From contig OX335665.1 of NCBI GenBank assembly GCA_946894095.1, positions 9,682,001 to 9,746,000 of the forward strand: a stretch of 64,000 bases of DNA, read 5' to 3'. The position numbers and the translations under genes were made by a program. The DNA is from Incurvaria masculella (lineage: Eukaryota; Arthropoda; Insecta; Lepidoptera; Incurvariidae). The notes under the pieces were generated by a model that made no database searches, was not told where the DNA came from, and saw nothing but the letters and a program-made list of their open reading frames with translations. Position 1 is the stretch's first letter, and every line of letters starts with the position of its first letter. Positions 1 to 11,500 of this stretch are shown in pieces.

Positions 1-176
1 TCGACGTTGCCGTTTACGTCCACTCCGCGTTTTCATACATATCGGAAGTCCGCGTTTGACTTTGACAGCTTGAAGAAGTAAAGCCACAGAATATCTAGTA
101 AAAACTTGTATGGAGTTTGGAGAAAACGCCAGTCGATCGGTTTGCCGTAAACGCCAATTTAGGTGAGAACTCAGAC
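1..176 (-). mobile_element. MITE fragment (second copy at 14066)
   Basis: Matches, in reverse complement, 14066-14242. Its right end is the terminal inverted repeat GAAAACGCCAGTCGATCGG...AACTCAGACT; the left end is cut by the window edge. Confidence 0.75.
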
Positions 177-639
177 TGACCACTCAGGCGTTCACTTTCA
201 AATGTACACACTGAGAAGAGAAATAATTCCTAAGTCTCCTTTACTCTATGCTTGACGTCAATATGACGGAAAGATCTCGATTTTGTCTCTATTTTCAGTG
301 TATATGTTTCAGAGGAAACTACTGTACACTTATTAAAAATTAATGGCGCTCAATAATACATTTAATTATTTTATGTCAGCATTTTGTTTTTGTTGAAGCC
401 ATGATTTGATTGATTAGTTTGCATGGGGAACGCAAAAAAAGTTTAGATTTATGTAATAAGAATTGATTTTTAATAACACTAATTATGATTAAGTACATAT
501 TCGTGAAGTTAATATAAAATAGTATTTCACTTTATTCTTTTCTTTTTAACTTTAACTTTTTCTTTTTAATTTAATTTAATTTTTGTAAAAGTTTTTTTTG
601 TGTTTGAAATGTAAATTTTTCAGAAACCTCTGAATTTAA

Positions 640-825
640 ATGTAAATGTTATGCAACAGATTTATAACCTATTTGTTCTATGTTTTGTTTGTTTTTATGC
701 ATGTTGTGTTCACTACCAGTGGAGTGTGCACATTTTTTTAAATGCTGTTTGTGATTCTCAGTGTATCCTGTGTACTACTCTGTTTGTGAACCTATTAATA
801 AATAAATAAAAAAAATAAAAAAATC
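640..825 (+). mobile_element. Non-LTR retrotransposon 3' end with A-rich tail
   Basis: GCATGTTGTGTTCACTACC...GTGTACTACTCTGTTTGTGAAC and then AATAAATAAATAAA. The same segment with tail recurs at 41460-41612, and a looser relative ends near 5270. Confidence 0.55.
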
Positions 826-1097
826 TGTAACCAATACCGAAATACCTTGTAAGTATGTATATCCGACTGAACACAATGCGACGTGAAACGCTGAAACATC
901 GCCTCATGAACGTGTCGCTTGATTTATTAGCACCTCAATGCTAAGCCGTGTACAGACTAACTAAACGTACGCGCGTTATAATATTACTTTAGAAGGCACC
1001 TAAACATTTCTAATATAGCTAGGAAATTAATTATCTCACATGAAAATTCTCGTAGAGAGAATACCATTGTCTCTTTCACTACAAGGCCAATGACAAA

Positions 1098-1374
1098 AAA
1101 CGGCCAAGTGCGAGTCGGACTCGCACACGAAGGGTTCCGTATATGATTTAACACAAAAAAATCACGTTTTTTGTATGTGACCGCCCCTTAATTTTTATTA
1201 TTTTTTTATTTTAACTATTTGTTGTTATAGAGGCAAAATAAATACACACTCTGTGAAAATTTCAGCTGCCTACCTATTACGGTTCATGAGATACAGCCCT
1301 GATACAGACGGACGGACGGACAGCAGAGGCTTAGTAATAGGGTTTTCACCCTTTGGGTACGGAACCCTAAAAGA
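1098..1374 (-). mobile_element. Dispersed CGGCCAAGTGCGAG repeat, copy 1
   Basis: A family present six times here. One end is CGGCCAAGTGCGAGTCGGAC followed by GGGTTCCGTA; the other is TAGGGTTTTCACC...GGTACGGAACCCTAAAA. The centre holds TTTTGCC-type AT-rich DNA and GACGGACGGACGG. Widespread in Lepidoptera; I cannot assign a class. Confidence 0.75.
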
Positions 1375-2372
1375 AGGCATGTCGAATGTGTCTCTATTTC
1401 CTATGTGGGTGAATATTTGAAAATGTGCATATTGTGCGGCACTGGCCAGAGAACTACTTTAACGTTTGCATATTTAAATGATTTTTTCAATGAGTAAAAT
1501 ATGGCCCCTGTACTATTTAGAAATGATAATGAAATACGTTTTACTTAGCAAGCAATCAAAATAAAAAATCAAAAGTGCCCCAAATCTAACTACCATTCGC
1601 GTCCCAATTCCCAGATTTTAGCACTTCGAAAATCAAATCTAACAGTAAATTGTTAAAGATCACAGATTCCTTGAATAATTCGGAAAATAGAATGAAGGAT
1701 TCAGTAAATAGCAAAATAACGATCAGTAAAGAACACTTTTAATTAGTTTGTAACCACTTAGAAAAATGTCCCTCCCCTATTTGCTCACTACCATTCACAA
1801 ACCTATCTACATAGTTTAAATCGATGCAAGCGCATATATCCCAATTTGAAAACCACTCTGTGATCCAGCTTAGTTCCCGCTTGCGAGTCGAACGGGTCGC
1901 GCGTACGAAAGATTGTTTTCCCGCCAACAGCGAAGTATATTGTGTCCGAAAATCGTGGTTAACACAAAAAAAATCTACACACCGTTTGAGTTTTTTATGG
2001 AAAGTTTACTATGACACGTTTAGCATTTCATTTACTAACTCATGTGCCCTAGGGACAGTTTTGCGTTGGCAAGTTCCTTAATATGTATGTCCTATAAAGA
2101 ACGCATGATGACTATTACAAAAACCTAATTACCGTTTTCATAATTACCGTATTTTACCGTTCAAATCCAGGCGAACGGTAATGAGCCATTACGAATGGTA
2201 ATTAGCGAATTCGAACAGGAATTAGCAATTTTGAATGGTAAGTAGTAAGAACCTAAACATGAGATAGGTACATAGGTAGGCAGAGATTTTAGAGCGCTAC
2301 GGGAAGAAATGCAATGGGCCCTTTTATGTTACCCTGTTACGACATGCACGGGAGGAAATACAGGAACTACAT

Positions 2373-3110
2373 TAATACTTAATTTTATGGAAAAACAGTG
2401 TGACACTTACTTCTTTCCTTCCGACGTTTCGTCCGCCACGTTGCGGACATCACCAGGTTCCCGGCGCGACCTCGAGGACCTCTGACGCGTCGTCCTGTCA
2501 AAAATGATCTAAAGGTCGTCGACTGCGAAGTTTGTAGCTGTGGGTAGGTTCAGCTGCGGATGAGGGTAGTACGACAGCCAGCGTCAGTACTGGAGACCAA
2601 GACGACGATAGCCTCACACTGTTGACATTTGGATATTTTAAAATTTCTATGGATTATCGTATCAAGCGAGGTACATATTGTTTTACGACTGAAATTGTTT
2701 GAGCTTCGTCGAAACGAATCCAATGATTGGTTCCATCCAACATCCGAATTTCAACAGACATGACAGTATGAGGCTTTCATCATCTTTGTCTCCATTCCTG
2801 GCACAATATGGCAAACTAAGGGTTCATCTGCCAACACTGGCGCATAGTGATACCGTCAGCATAGTTTTCATGGATAATTTCAACGCACTACGTTGTGCTC
2901 TCGTACTACCCTCATTCGCAGCTGAACCAACCCAGAGATACAATGTTCGCCGCCGACTACCTCTAGTTGATTTCTGACAGGACGACGCGTCAGCGGTCCT
3001 CGAGGTCGCGCCGCGAACCTGATGATATCCGCAATGTGGCGGACGAAACGTCGAAAGGAAAGAAGTAAGTGTTACACTGTTGAATCATAAAATTAAGTAT
3101 TATATTAACG
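2373..3110. mobile_element. Element with ~130-bp terminal inverted repeats
   Basis: Left arm about 2385-2510 (ACTTCTTTCCTTCCGACG, CGACCTCGAGGACC, ACGCGTCGTCCTGTC) and right arm about 2967-3090 are reverse complements. The outer ends TAATACTTAATTTTATG / CATAAAATTAAGTATTA also pair. The centre has no recognisable transposase. Confidence 0.7.
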
Positions 3111-3365
3111 TATTGCTATATAAATGTATCAACATTTTTTTTAAAAAACAAATATGAAATGAGTATCTTTTTAATTTTAGGAAAAATATGCCTCGAAAAA
3201 AACAAACAAAAGAATAAATTCTTGCAAAGGCGACGATCGCACGCAAAAACAGATATGCCAAAATTAAAGCTGATCCCATTTTGTATGCACAGGAAAAGGA
3301 AAAAGAATGCAAAAGATATAAAAGGCGCAGATTGTGGGTCTTTGTCTTCTAAAATTGATCTCGAT

Positions 3366-3786
3366 AACGACTGTACTTCTTACAGGAAAAGTAATTAAAA
3401 CTCAAAATTTGAATATAAAATAGTAATTAAAACTTTAAAACTTATAATTAAGTGACATGGTAACTTGGTATTTTATAATATTTAGGTGGATGGCTTATCA
3501 CGCATATGAGGAGCAGGACAGGTTCCGAGCCTGCATCGGTTTCATCCTCAGGAGTAGGTGTCTGTTGCGACGGCGCGGCGGTAGGCACGTAGTACTCCTG
3601 AGAATGGAGCCGATGCAGGCTCCGAACCTGTCCTGCTCCTCATATGCGTGATAAGCCATCCACCTAAATATTATAAAATATGAAGATACCATGTCACTTA
3701 ATTATAAGTTTTAAAGTTTTAATCAATATTTTATATTCAAATTTTGAGTTTTAATTACTTTTCCTGTAAGAATTACAGTCGTTAAG
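3366..3786. repeat. Long near-perfect hairpin, ~185-bp arms
   Basis: Arms about 3366-3555 and 3595-3786 are almost exact reverse complements (AACGACTGTA... with ...TACAGTCGTT at the ends, GCTTATCACGCATATGAGG near the loop). The loop is about 40 nt and GC-rich. A transcript would form a long dsRNA hairpin. Confidence 0.85.
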
Positions 3787-4339
3787 TCTCAAAAATATAC
3801 ACCAGAAATAGAGACAAATTCGACATCTCTTTCGGATATGTTGACGTAAACCATTGAGTAAAAGGGACTTCTGAATTATTTATCTTTTTAGTGTATACTT
3901 TTGATATTTAACAGCGCACAAATAAATATAGGGCACCGGCTTTAACATATTAGTAATGATTAAATAAAATTAATATTAAATTATTCTTTTTTATTTTACT
4001 ACACTCTAATTACCAGAATCAAAACCTAATTACCATTTCTGGAATAATAATTACCATTCCAGCGGATCTCACTACCGTTCTTGTCAATATTTTGTCAGCA
4101 AATTTCTACTAAAATATTATTGTTATTACCGTTACTTTGATTTCTTTCATTTAATTAAGTGATAAACTTTCCATTAAACCAGTAAAGATCACAATGAAAG
4201 GCATTATTTAATCGTTCTTTACTAACCTTCAATATGCTCATATTCAAATATTCACCCATGTAACGGCAAAAACATTCGTACGCTAAGAAAATTGCAGAAA
4301 GAGACGATTCAATTGTGTAACATTACACAACTACCTTCT

Positions 4340-5500
4340 CGTGCTAATTTTTACATGGTCTCTCCACCGACCTACTAAATACAAAGCCACAATTTAAATC
4401 AAAATTAAGATGTACAGGAAGTAATGACTGCAAACCTGTTGCAGCAAAACTCCTGAGCATCGTTCATATTCCTACTCAGCTGCCTTACTTTGGAATGAAG
4501 AGTAAACGAATCTCTAAAATCATGTAAGTACAGAGTTGAGAACATATTTATGCTGAAAAAATGTATTAGCTACGCTTATTATTAGTCCATCATCATTTTT
4601 TCCTGATGGAATTAGGTCCGGTATTACTAGGGGCCATGCTAGCATCTTCCCTTTTATGAACACGGCTACCAAGTAACTGGATGAAAACACGGAAAATTTG
4701 CTATTGCAGTTTCGGCCGTATTTCATCCAACGCGATGGCACCAATTCGGACAAACTTAAATCCTAAGACCTAGTAGAGGAAGGGTAACACTTTTTCATGG
4801 ATTCCCAACGATGGGACAACTCGTATTCGCGAGATTATTCTTAACTTACTTATGCCGTGTTGGTCACACAAATTCATAGGCAGCTGTAATATTTTGGCAC
4901 CATCGTGAAGTATCGATATTCTTAAATATAAGACCTATCACGAGTTAAACGCTAAATTAACTAATCAAACTATGCCGACACATATGTAAGCCTATTATCT
5001 ATGATATCGTAAATGTATTTTTTTCTTATCTCAAATTGTTATTATTTTTGTTTCCGCTTCTTTTTATTTTCTTACATTGAATTACTTTACGTATTAAGTA
5101 ATATGTTTAGTTTGTTTGTATTTTCCGTTATTCTAAGAACCTTGAATCACTGTTAGTTCTATGTTATTTTGTTTAATGCAATCTTCTTTGGTTTAACTAT
5201 TTAGGTTAGGTGTATTGTTTAAATTTGTGTGTTTTGTGTAACTGTCTGATTCCTAAATAAATAAAAAACGAGATTTCCCTTTTCGGAAATTGAATCATGA
5301 TTGGTCGTAGACCGAACGCGCGTCTCAAACGTTTCAAATGCGTTTCAGACGCAGTCATCTGTACCTGCCTTAAATTAGCGCCGGGTTATTAGGCTGAAGT
5401 CGTATAGGAAGCTTCCGTTCGTATACTGACTGCTTCCGTCACACAGTCAGTAGTCGGAAGATCCCACTATCTCGGGGCAGACGTGTCGTGTAATATGTTT
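4340..5500. other. Intergenic repeats upstream of AKR gene 1
   Basis: No gene seen. 4590-4745 is a decayed copy of a dispersed family also seen near 50200-50365 and 51512-51735 (GAATTAGG...CCATGC...AACACGG...GCGATGGCACC). 5090-5270 resembles a retrotransposon 3' tail ending in AATAAATAAAAAA. Confidence 0.4.
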
Positions 5501-5507
5501 TGCCAGT

Positions 5508-5514
5508 TATAAAA
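5508..5514 (+). promoter_or_regulatory. Candidate TATA box of AKR gene 1
   Basis: TATAAAA lies 78 nt upstream of the proposed ATG at 5586. Initiation about 30 nt downstream would leave a 5' UTR of roughly 50 nt. This is a motif match only; no initiator was confirmed. Confidence 0.4.
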
Positions 5515-5585
5515 ATAGAATCCATCTGTCGGTGTTGTGTCATATTACGTATTCTGTGTTTGCGTGTACACTGCGCGAAATCACC

Positions 5586-8500
5586 ATGGCGCAGGTCTGT
5601 TGCGGGAAAAAGATTACATTTTTATTGTTAGAAATAATTACCTTCTACCTATTTGTTTATTTGCTGCGGCCTACAAAGGGTTAAAATATAATACAAAAAT
5701 GATATCTTGCGGTTAAATACCAATGAACATTTAGGGGGACATAGGACTCTAAAACGACCGTAACCAATAAGCTATCGTATTATATTTTTAATTTCCATAA
5801 TAATCACACTTATTCAAACATGGTTATCGGAATGACTTTATATTCAACCATTTTATAATTTAAAGACTAATAAAAATTGGGTACTTGATTTGAAAAACTT
5901 TGAAGCGCGTTGACTCCCACAACATAAGCGGTGAGGATATTATTTTTAAATTATATGCATTCACTAATCAGTTATCTAGTGTGGCGCTTAGAAATATTTT
6001 TCTTTTTTACCATATATTAATTACTATTAATTAAAATATGAGCGATTCTCAGCAAATCAAGGACGTTTTCATTAATTGTAATGAATATAAAGCCAAAATT
6101 AAAAACGTTTCTAAGCAGGACACTAGAACATTGATTCATCAATATAATTTTAATAAAATAATATAGGTACCCATGCCGCTTATTTTGTGGGAGTGCGTTT
6201 CAAAGTTTTTCAAACCAGTTTAAGGCTTGAATTTTAATGGCAAGGACCGACTTATGTTAATCTAAATCGTAAAATGGTTCCATGCCAAGGTTTTCCGATA
6301 ATCACGTTTGCATAAAAGTGCTTATAATGGAAACAAAAATATAAAACAATAGCGTTTTGGTTTCGATCGCTCTAGGGTCCTATGTCACCTTAATACAAGT
6401 CATATAATTTTCATATCATTTCGTATATAATCCTTTTATAAAATTATATATTTGAGATTACAAAATTGGAATATTTAAGATATCTATACCGATTTAAAAA
6501 ATATATTAACAGGTATATAAGAATACTTATCTACATTTTTTCTTTTTACAACAAAGCCTATTACTTATTCCAAAGACGGGCGATGATATCAATAACCCCG
6601 AAAATAATACCTAATGTAAAAAAATAAGGTTTAAAATATTTTCAAATTAGATATGTACGCTCTCAATGTTGTTTTTAAGTTGGTTCCATTTATCCATGAG
6701 GATTGCGTGGGTTATAATTATAATTACGTACGTGTACATGAATGCATATATGCAAGTATACCTACCTACGCCGCGGCGCACGAAATCAATACCATAACGA
6801 AAGGTGGTATGGAAAAACCAACTGGTCCAACATACCTATACTTATTTAATACGTATGCTAAGCAAATGTGGAAACAAAGTTAGGATATTATATGTTCTGT
6901 GGAAACAAAGTGGCCTTGACTTTGCTACCGATTTGTACTTGGTGCACTACATTTCAGAGGTCTCCTACCTTTATCTCGACGCTTCCGCGAAACTCCGTAT
7001 TTCCATCCTCCATATTTTGGTCTACGGTTCATTTGATTAAATTCTAGCTAGAATCACAGAGCTAGAACGTCACCTTGTTTAACTTTCCTTCCTAACCGCA
7101 AAGAAGTTAAAACTCGATAGTTTTATTAGGCGATTTGATAAAGCTTGATCAAATCGATTGGAGTGATGCTTTATCTCAAACTGAACAAATTTTGTTCTAT
7201 GACAAAAAACTCGAAAATAAAATTCAACACAACGAGAGTAATATATAAGTCAATGACAACGAGGTAATTTTTAAATTCCAAATCTTTGAATTAATGAGGA
7301 ATTAATTTCGGTTTTTGCATAAGTCGTAAGTACCTACCCATAATAACAGTTGTTCAGTTTGAGATACATGACCAGTCCTATGAATTTGATCAAGCCTTAC
7401 CCAGTCTGTATATTTGAGGCATAAGGTCAACCAGGTTGAAGGTAAGAAAATAGGAACCGATGCCATGTTTTTTCTAACAAATTAAATACTACAATGCTAC
7501 AAAAAGGGGCTTTTTTCTTACCATAAATCCATCGACGTACCAAAGGAAGGTTATATCTATGGTGCTCTCTCAGCTGTACTCGTCACGGGTGCTCGATGCT
7601 GTATCTCAATCTACAGTGCATTTCGAAATGCGTATATTGAGGAGAATTCACAATGTATGCGTACACGACCGTTCCGAATTGCTTATATTCACTCCCGTGA
7701 ACGTCATGTTGACATAAGGGACGTGACTCTCGACCGCACACAGATCGTACAAAGCGCTCACGGTTGAGAGCATGTGCGCCGTGTACACTGTCAAATGGCT
7801 GTCATCGAGCTGTCATTAAGCGTGTTTATTTGTAGTTATCTGATGATGTGAACTTATATTCTGAAATAACGAAAGCTTTTCGCCGTTTGTTAGTCTAGTT
7901 AGACAATTCTCGGCCTAGAATAACCACTCTCGATACTACAAGGCATTTTCGAGGTACTTTGGTTAGGCTCTGACACATATGTCTGTTCAAATTCGTTCCG
8001 ATTTGATATCGTGCGATTGTTGCTAAGAGCAGTGATATCAATTCGGAACACAAATATTCACTGTATTCGCTTTCTCTGCGATTTTTGCAATATACGCATT
8101 TCGGAATGCAGGGCTAAACAAATGCGTACAAATTTTGAGAAAACTCAAAAAAACATCTCAAGGCCTCCCTAAATATCTAAGCCTAAATTATTAAATTAGC
8201 AATGTGAATGTCAATATGGAGAGTTGCAAACGTTTTGCGATACATTGGCGTTTATGTTAATTTGATTAAAAATACACCCGTACTATACACAGCTTATCTT
8301 TCGATAATGTAGGTAACCGAGAGAAGTAATCGTTCTTGGCCTTGATTTCAGCAACCTGGCGATAACAGAATGCGATAAAGTAAATACCTACGTAAGCAAC
8401 AGCTAAAAATTACGCTACCGTCATGAAATGTGCAATATCAGAGAGCCACCTAGATTCGCCCTGAACTTGTACTAATAAAGCTAACACGAGAAACTGTCAT

Positions 8501-11500
8501 ACTCCATATTGAAAAAATAAAGTACATATTAGGGTTCCGTACCTAAAGGGTGCCAACGGAACTCTATTACGGAGTTCGTATCGAATCGAATGGACGAATG
8601 GTCAGCTGATTTTTTCACAGAGTGTGCATTTATTTTGCCGCCATAAGAAAAAATAGGTAAATTTTAAAAATAATTAAAATTAAAGGATGATATATATAAA
8701 ACGTGATTTTTTTATCTTTTACGGTGGTACGGAACCCACCCATGGAACTCTCTGCCGGCGGGTGCCTTTCCTCATACCTCTTTTGAATTTGAACAAGCTC
8801 GATAACTCAGCGATAGTCCGGAAATCCGCTGGCATGGTGCCTCGCTGAGCGTGGTTTCGCGAGGCGAAGTATTTTTGGCTTTTCTGAGCACCTTTGGTCC
8901 TCAGCTCAGCCACCCATAACGATTTTTCATAAAAAAAATATATTTGATTGCTGAATTTGGTGGAGATATTTTAATAAATAGCCGATGTCGTTGATTAGCA
9001 CATTAACAACTGTTTTACTCGGTTCTACATCGTATTCCGGGAAAAAATCTGTCCGACATTACAATTACCAATCTACAATCGAACATTCGCCCAAAACGAC
9101 TTCGTCCCGAGCGGAGCCGGGTACCGCAGCTAGTTATATATCAGCTCGGTTAATGCATATAATAAGAAAATTTCCTTTCATTCAAATATCTTGTTAGTGA
9201 CAAATACAGATTCAGGAGCAGTTTGTCAATATGGCGTCCGAAAATTGACATACATACTGCCGAAACTCCACACCAAGAATCCCTATGTGATCGTCAATAC
9301 GTAGAATTGTACGCTGAAAAGACCACTATGTTGAATAAGCTGACATTTTATCGTTCAGTACATTTACAGAATACATAATATACTGAATGTAATGCCATGT
9401 TTTATACGAACGGTTGTGATGTCTCATCAGGCTGGAAAAATCACCTATAGAAGTGAGTGGTTCTTATTGCCAAGCTATTATAACGCACTTCGTGTCGCAA
9501 TCCCCCCCTATAACTAGAGCCTTGTTGTTTTGAGGGGTTACTTCATTCTGTTTATCAATAAACATAATTAATTAAACATCCATAATTACTTTCAGGTCCA
9601 AATTCCCTTCAAGAGGCTAAACAGCGGCTATGATATCCCGGTGCTAGGGTACGGAACTTGGGTCGGGTTAAACGAGAAGGTACGTTAGCAATATTATCAT
9701 ACATTTCTTCCATATATTTCAAGGCTATATTGATCTGAACGAAAAAAACACGGGCAATTTTAATTGTCGCTTCGCCTAAAGTAAATTAAATGCTAATAAG
9801 ATGTGACTAATGTATTTTAAAATATTACAGGGCGATGTAAATTATGAGGACATTTCCAAGATGGTGGAAGCGCTGAAACACGCCATTGACGTCGGCTATC
9901 GACACATCGACACGGCGCATCTCTACAGGGTGGAGGGCGCTATAGGGGACGCCGTCGCTGAGAAACTTTCCGAAGGGAAGCTCAAGCGAGAGGACCTCTT
10001 CATCACCACTAAGGCGAGTACGAAATGCGCTAAGGGTAGGGCCATCATAAGCTACGCGATTGCACGCAAAGCCATAAATTTACGAAATCATGGTCTAACT
10101 GCGAATTATATTCGACAGGTGTGGCAACACATGCACGCGCCAGCCGACGTGGAAAAGTCTCTACGCGCGTCTCTCAAGCGTCTCAGGACTGACTACGTCG
10201 ACCTGTTCCTAATGCACTGGCCTATGGCTATCACGGTAATGTACCTGAGCTCTCGTAACACTTTAAGAATTAAGACTTACACAAACTACTCTGTATCTTT
10301 TACAGTAATGTCGTGAAGATAAAAAATTCGTATAACCGGTAGGTAGTTATTCCATATAATTAAGTTTGGGTGCAAGTATTAACTACATTATCGAAGGAAA
10401 TAAGAGCCATGCCAGAACCTTCCCTTTCTTTGACCGAGATATATTTGAATCAAGCAAACAAAACGATACAAATATTGCAATTTTAGGTAGATTTAACTGA
10501 GAAAACTACAGGATCGTATCTGCAATTGTTATTGGTACCAAAATGGTCAAGAATCAGATCCAACTGAAATATTTGGTTCGAAGAAAACATAACATTCTAA
10601 AGAACCTTATTTTTTTACGACTTATATGAATTTGTAATTCTATAGGAGGAAGGCGAAGATGCCGGTATAGACTACCTGGACACGTGGCGCGGTATGGAGG
10701 AAGTTCAGAAGCTAGGTCTCGCCAGGTCCATTGGAGTTTCAAACTTCAACGTGGAGCAGCTCAAGAGGCTGGCAGCTAACTCTACGGTTACACCAGCCAT
10801 GAACCAGGTCGAGGTAAGGACATCGGTATAGACTACCTGGACACTTGGCGCCCTATGTAGGCAGCTCAGGAGCTATGTCTCGCAAGGTCCATTGGTGTTT
10901 CAAACTTTAACATGGAACAGCTCAAGACGTTGGCAGGTGACTCAACGGTTACACCAGCCATGAACTAGGTCGAGGTAAGGACATCGGTATAGACTACGTG
11001 GACACTTGGCGCCTTATGTAGGCAGCTCAAAAGCTAGGTCTCGCAAGGTCCCTTGGTGTTTCAAACTTTAACATGGAGCAGCTCAAGACGTTGGCAGGTG
11101 ACTCAACGGTTACACCAGCCATGAACTAGGTCGAGGTAAGGACATCGGTATACACTACGTGGACACTTGGCGCCTTATGTAGGCAGCTCAAAAGCTAGGT
11201 CTCGCAAGGTCCCTTGGTGTTTCAAACTTTAACATGGAGCAGCTCAAGACGTTGGCAGGTGACTCAACGGTTTCACCAGCCATGAACCAGGTCGAGGTAA
11301 GGACACCGGTATAGACTACCTGAAACATGGCGCAGTATGAAAGCAATTCACAAGCTAGGTCGCTTCTAATTGCCATGATCAGCGGTGAAGCGTGTGGGCC
11401 ATTGGGTGACAGTTGCGAGTGTACAATTGCGAGAGCTTGCTCCTTTCTGAATAAATGGAAAGCGTACACGCCGTTCGGCACCATGCTGCCGGCGCGCTCG

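Larger units (their letters stand above)
180..4340. repeat. Large decayed inverted-repeat (foldback-like) region
   Basis: Segments near 200-320 and 1390-1740 reappear inverted near 3790-3900 and 4130-4265 (for example GGGTGAATATTTGAA at about 1406 and its complement near 4245). Clusters of short TTACCATT/GGTAAT motifs occur on both sides (2115-2240, 4010-4130). Two further palindromic elements sit inside. It reads as nested long-TIR transposons; no intact transposase is visible. Confidence 0.45.

Noticed and set aside
2699..2977. 92-codon plus-strand ORF
   Set aside because: It lies in the centre of a TIR element, lacks an ATG-supported start, and I recognise no transposase or other domain.
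10814..11395. Pure assembly artefact
   Set aside because: Copies share old substitutions and stops absent from the real exon and decay along the array, which an assembly fault would not create. The near-identical arrays elsewhere still deserve read-level checks.
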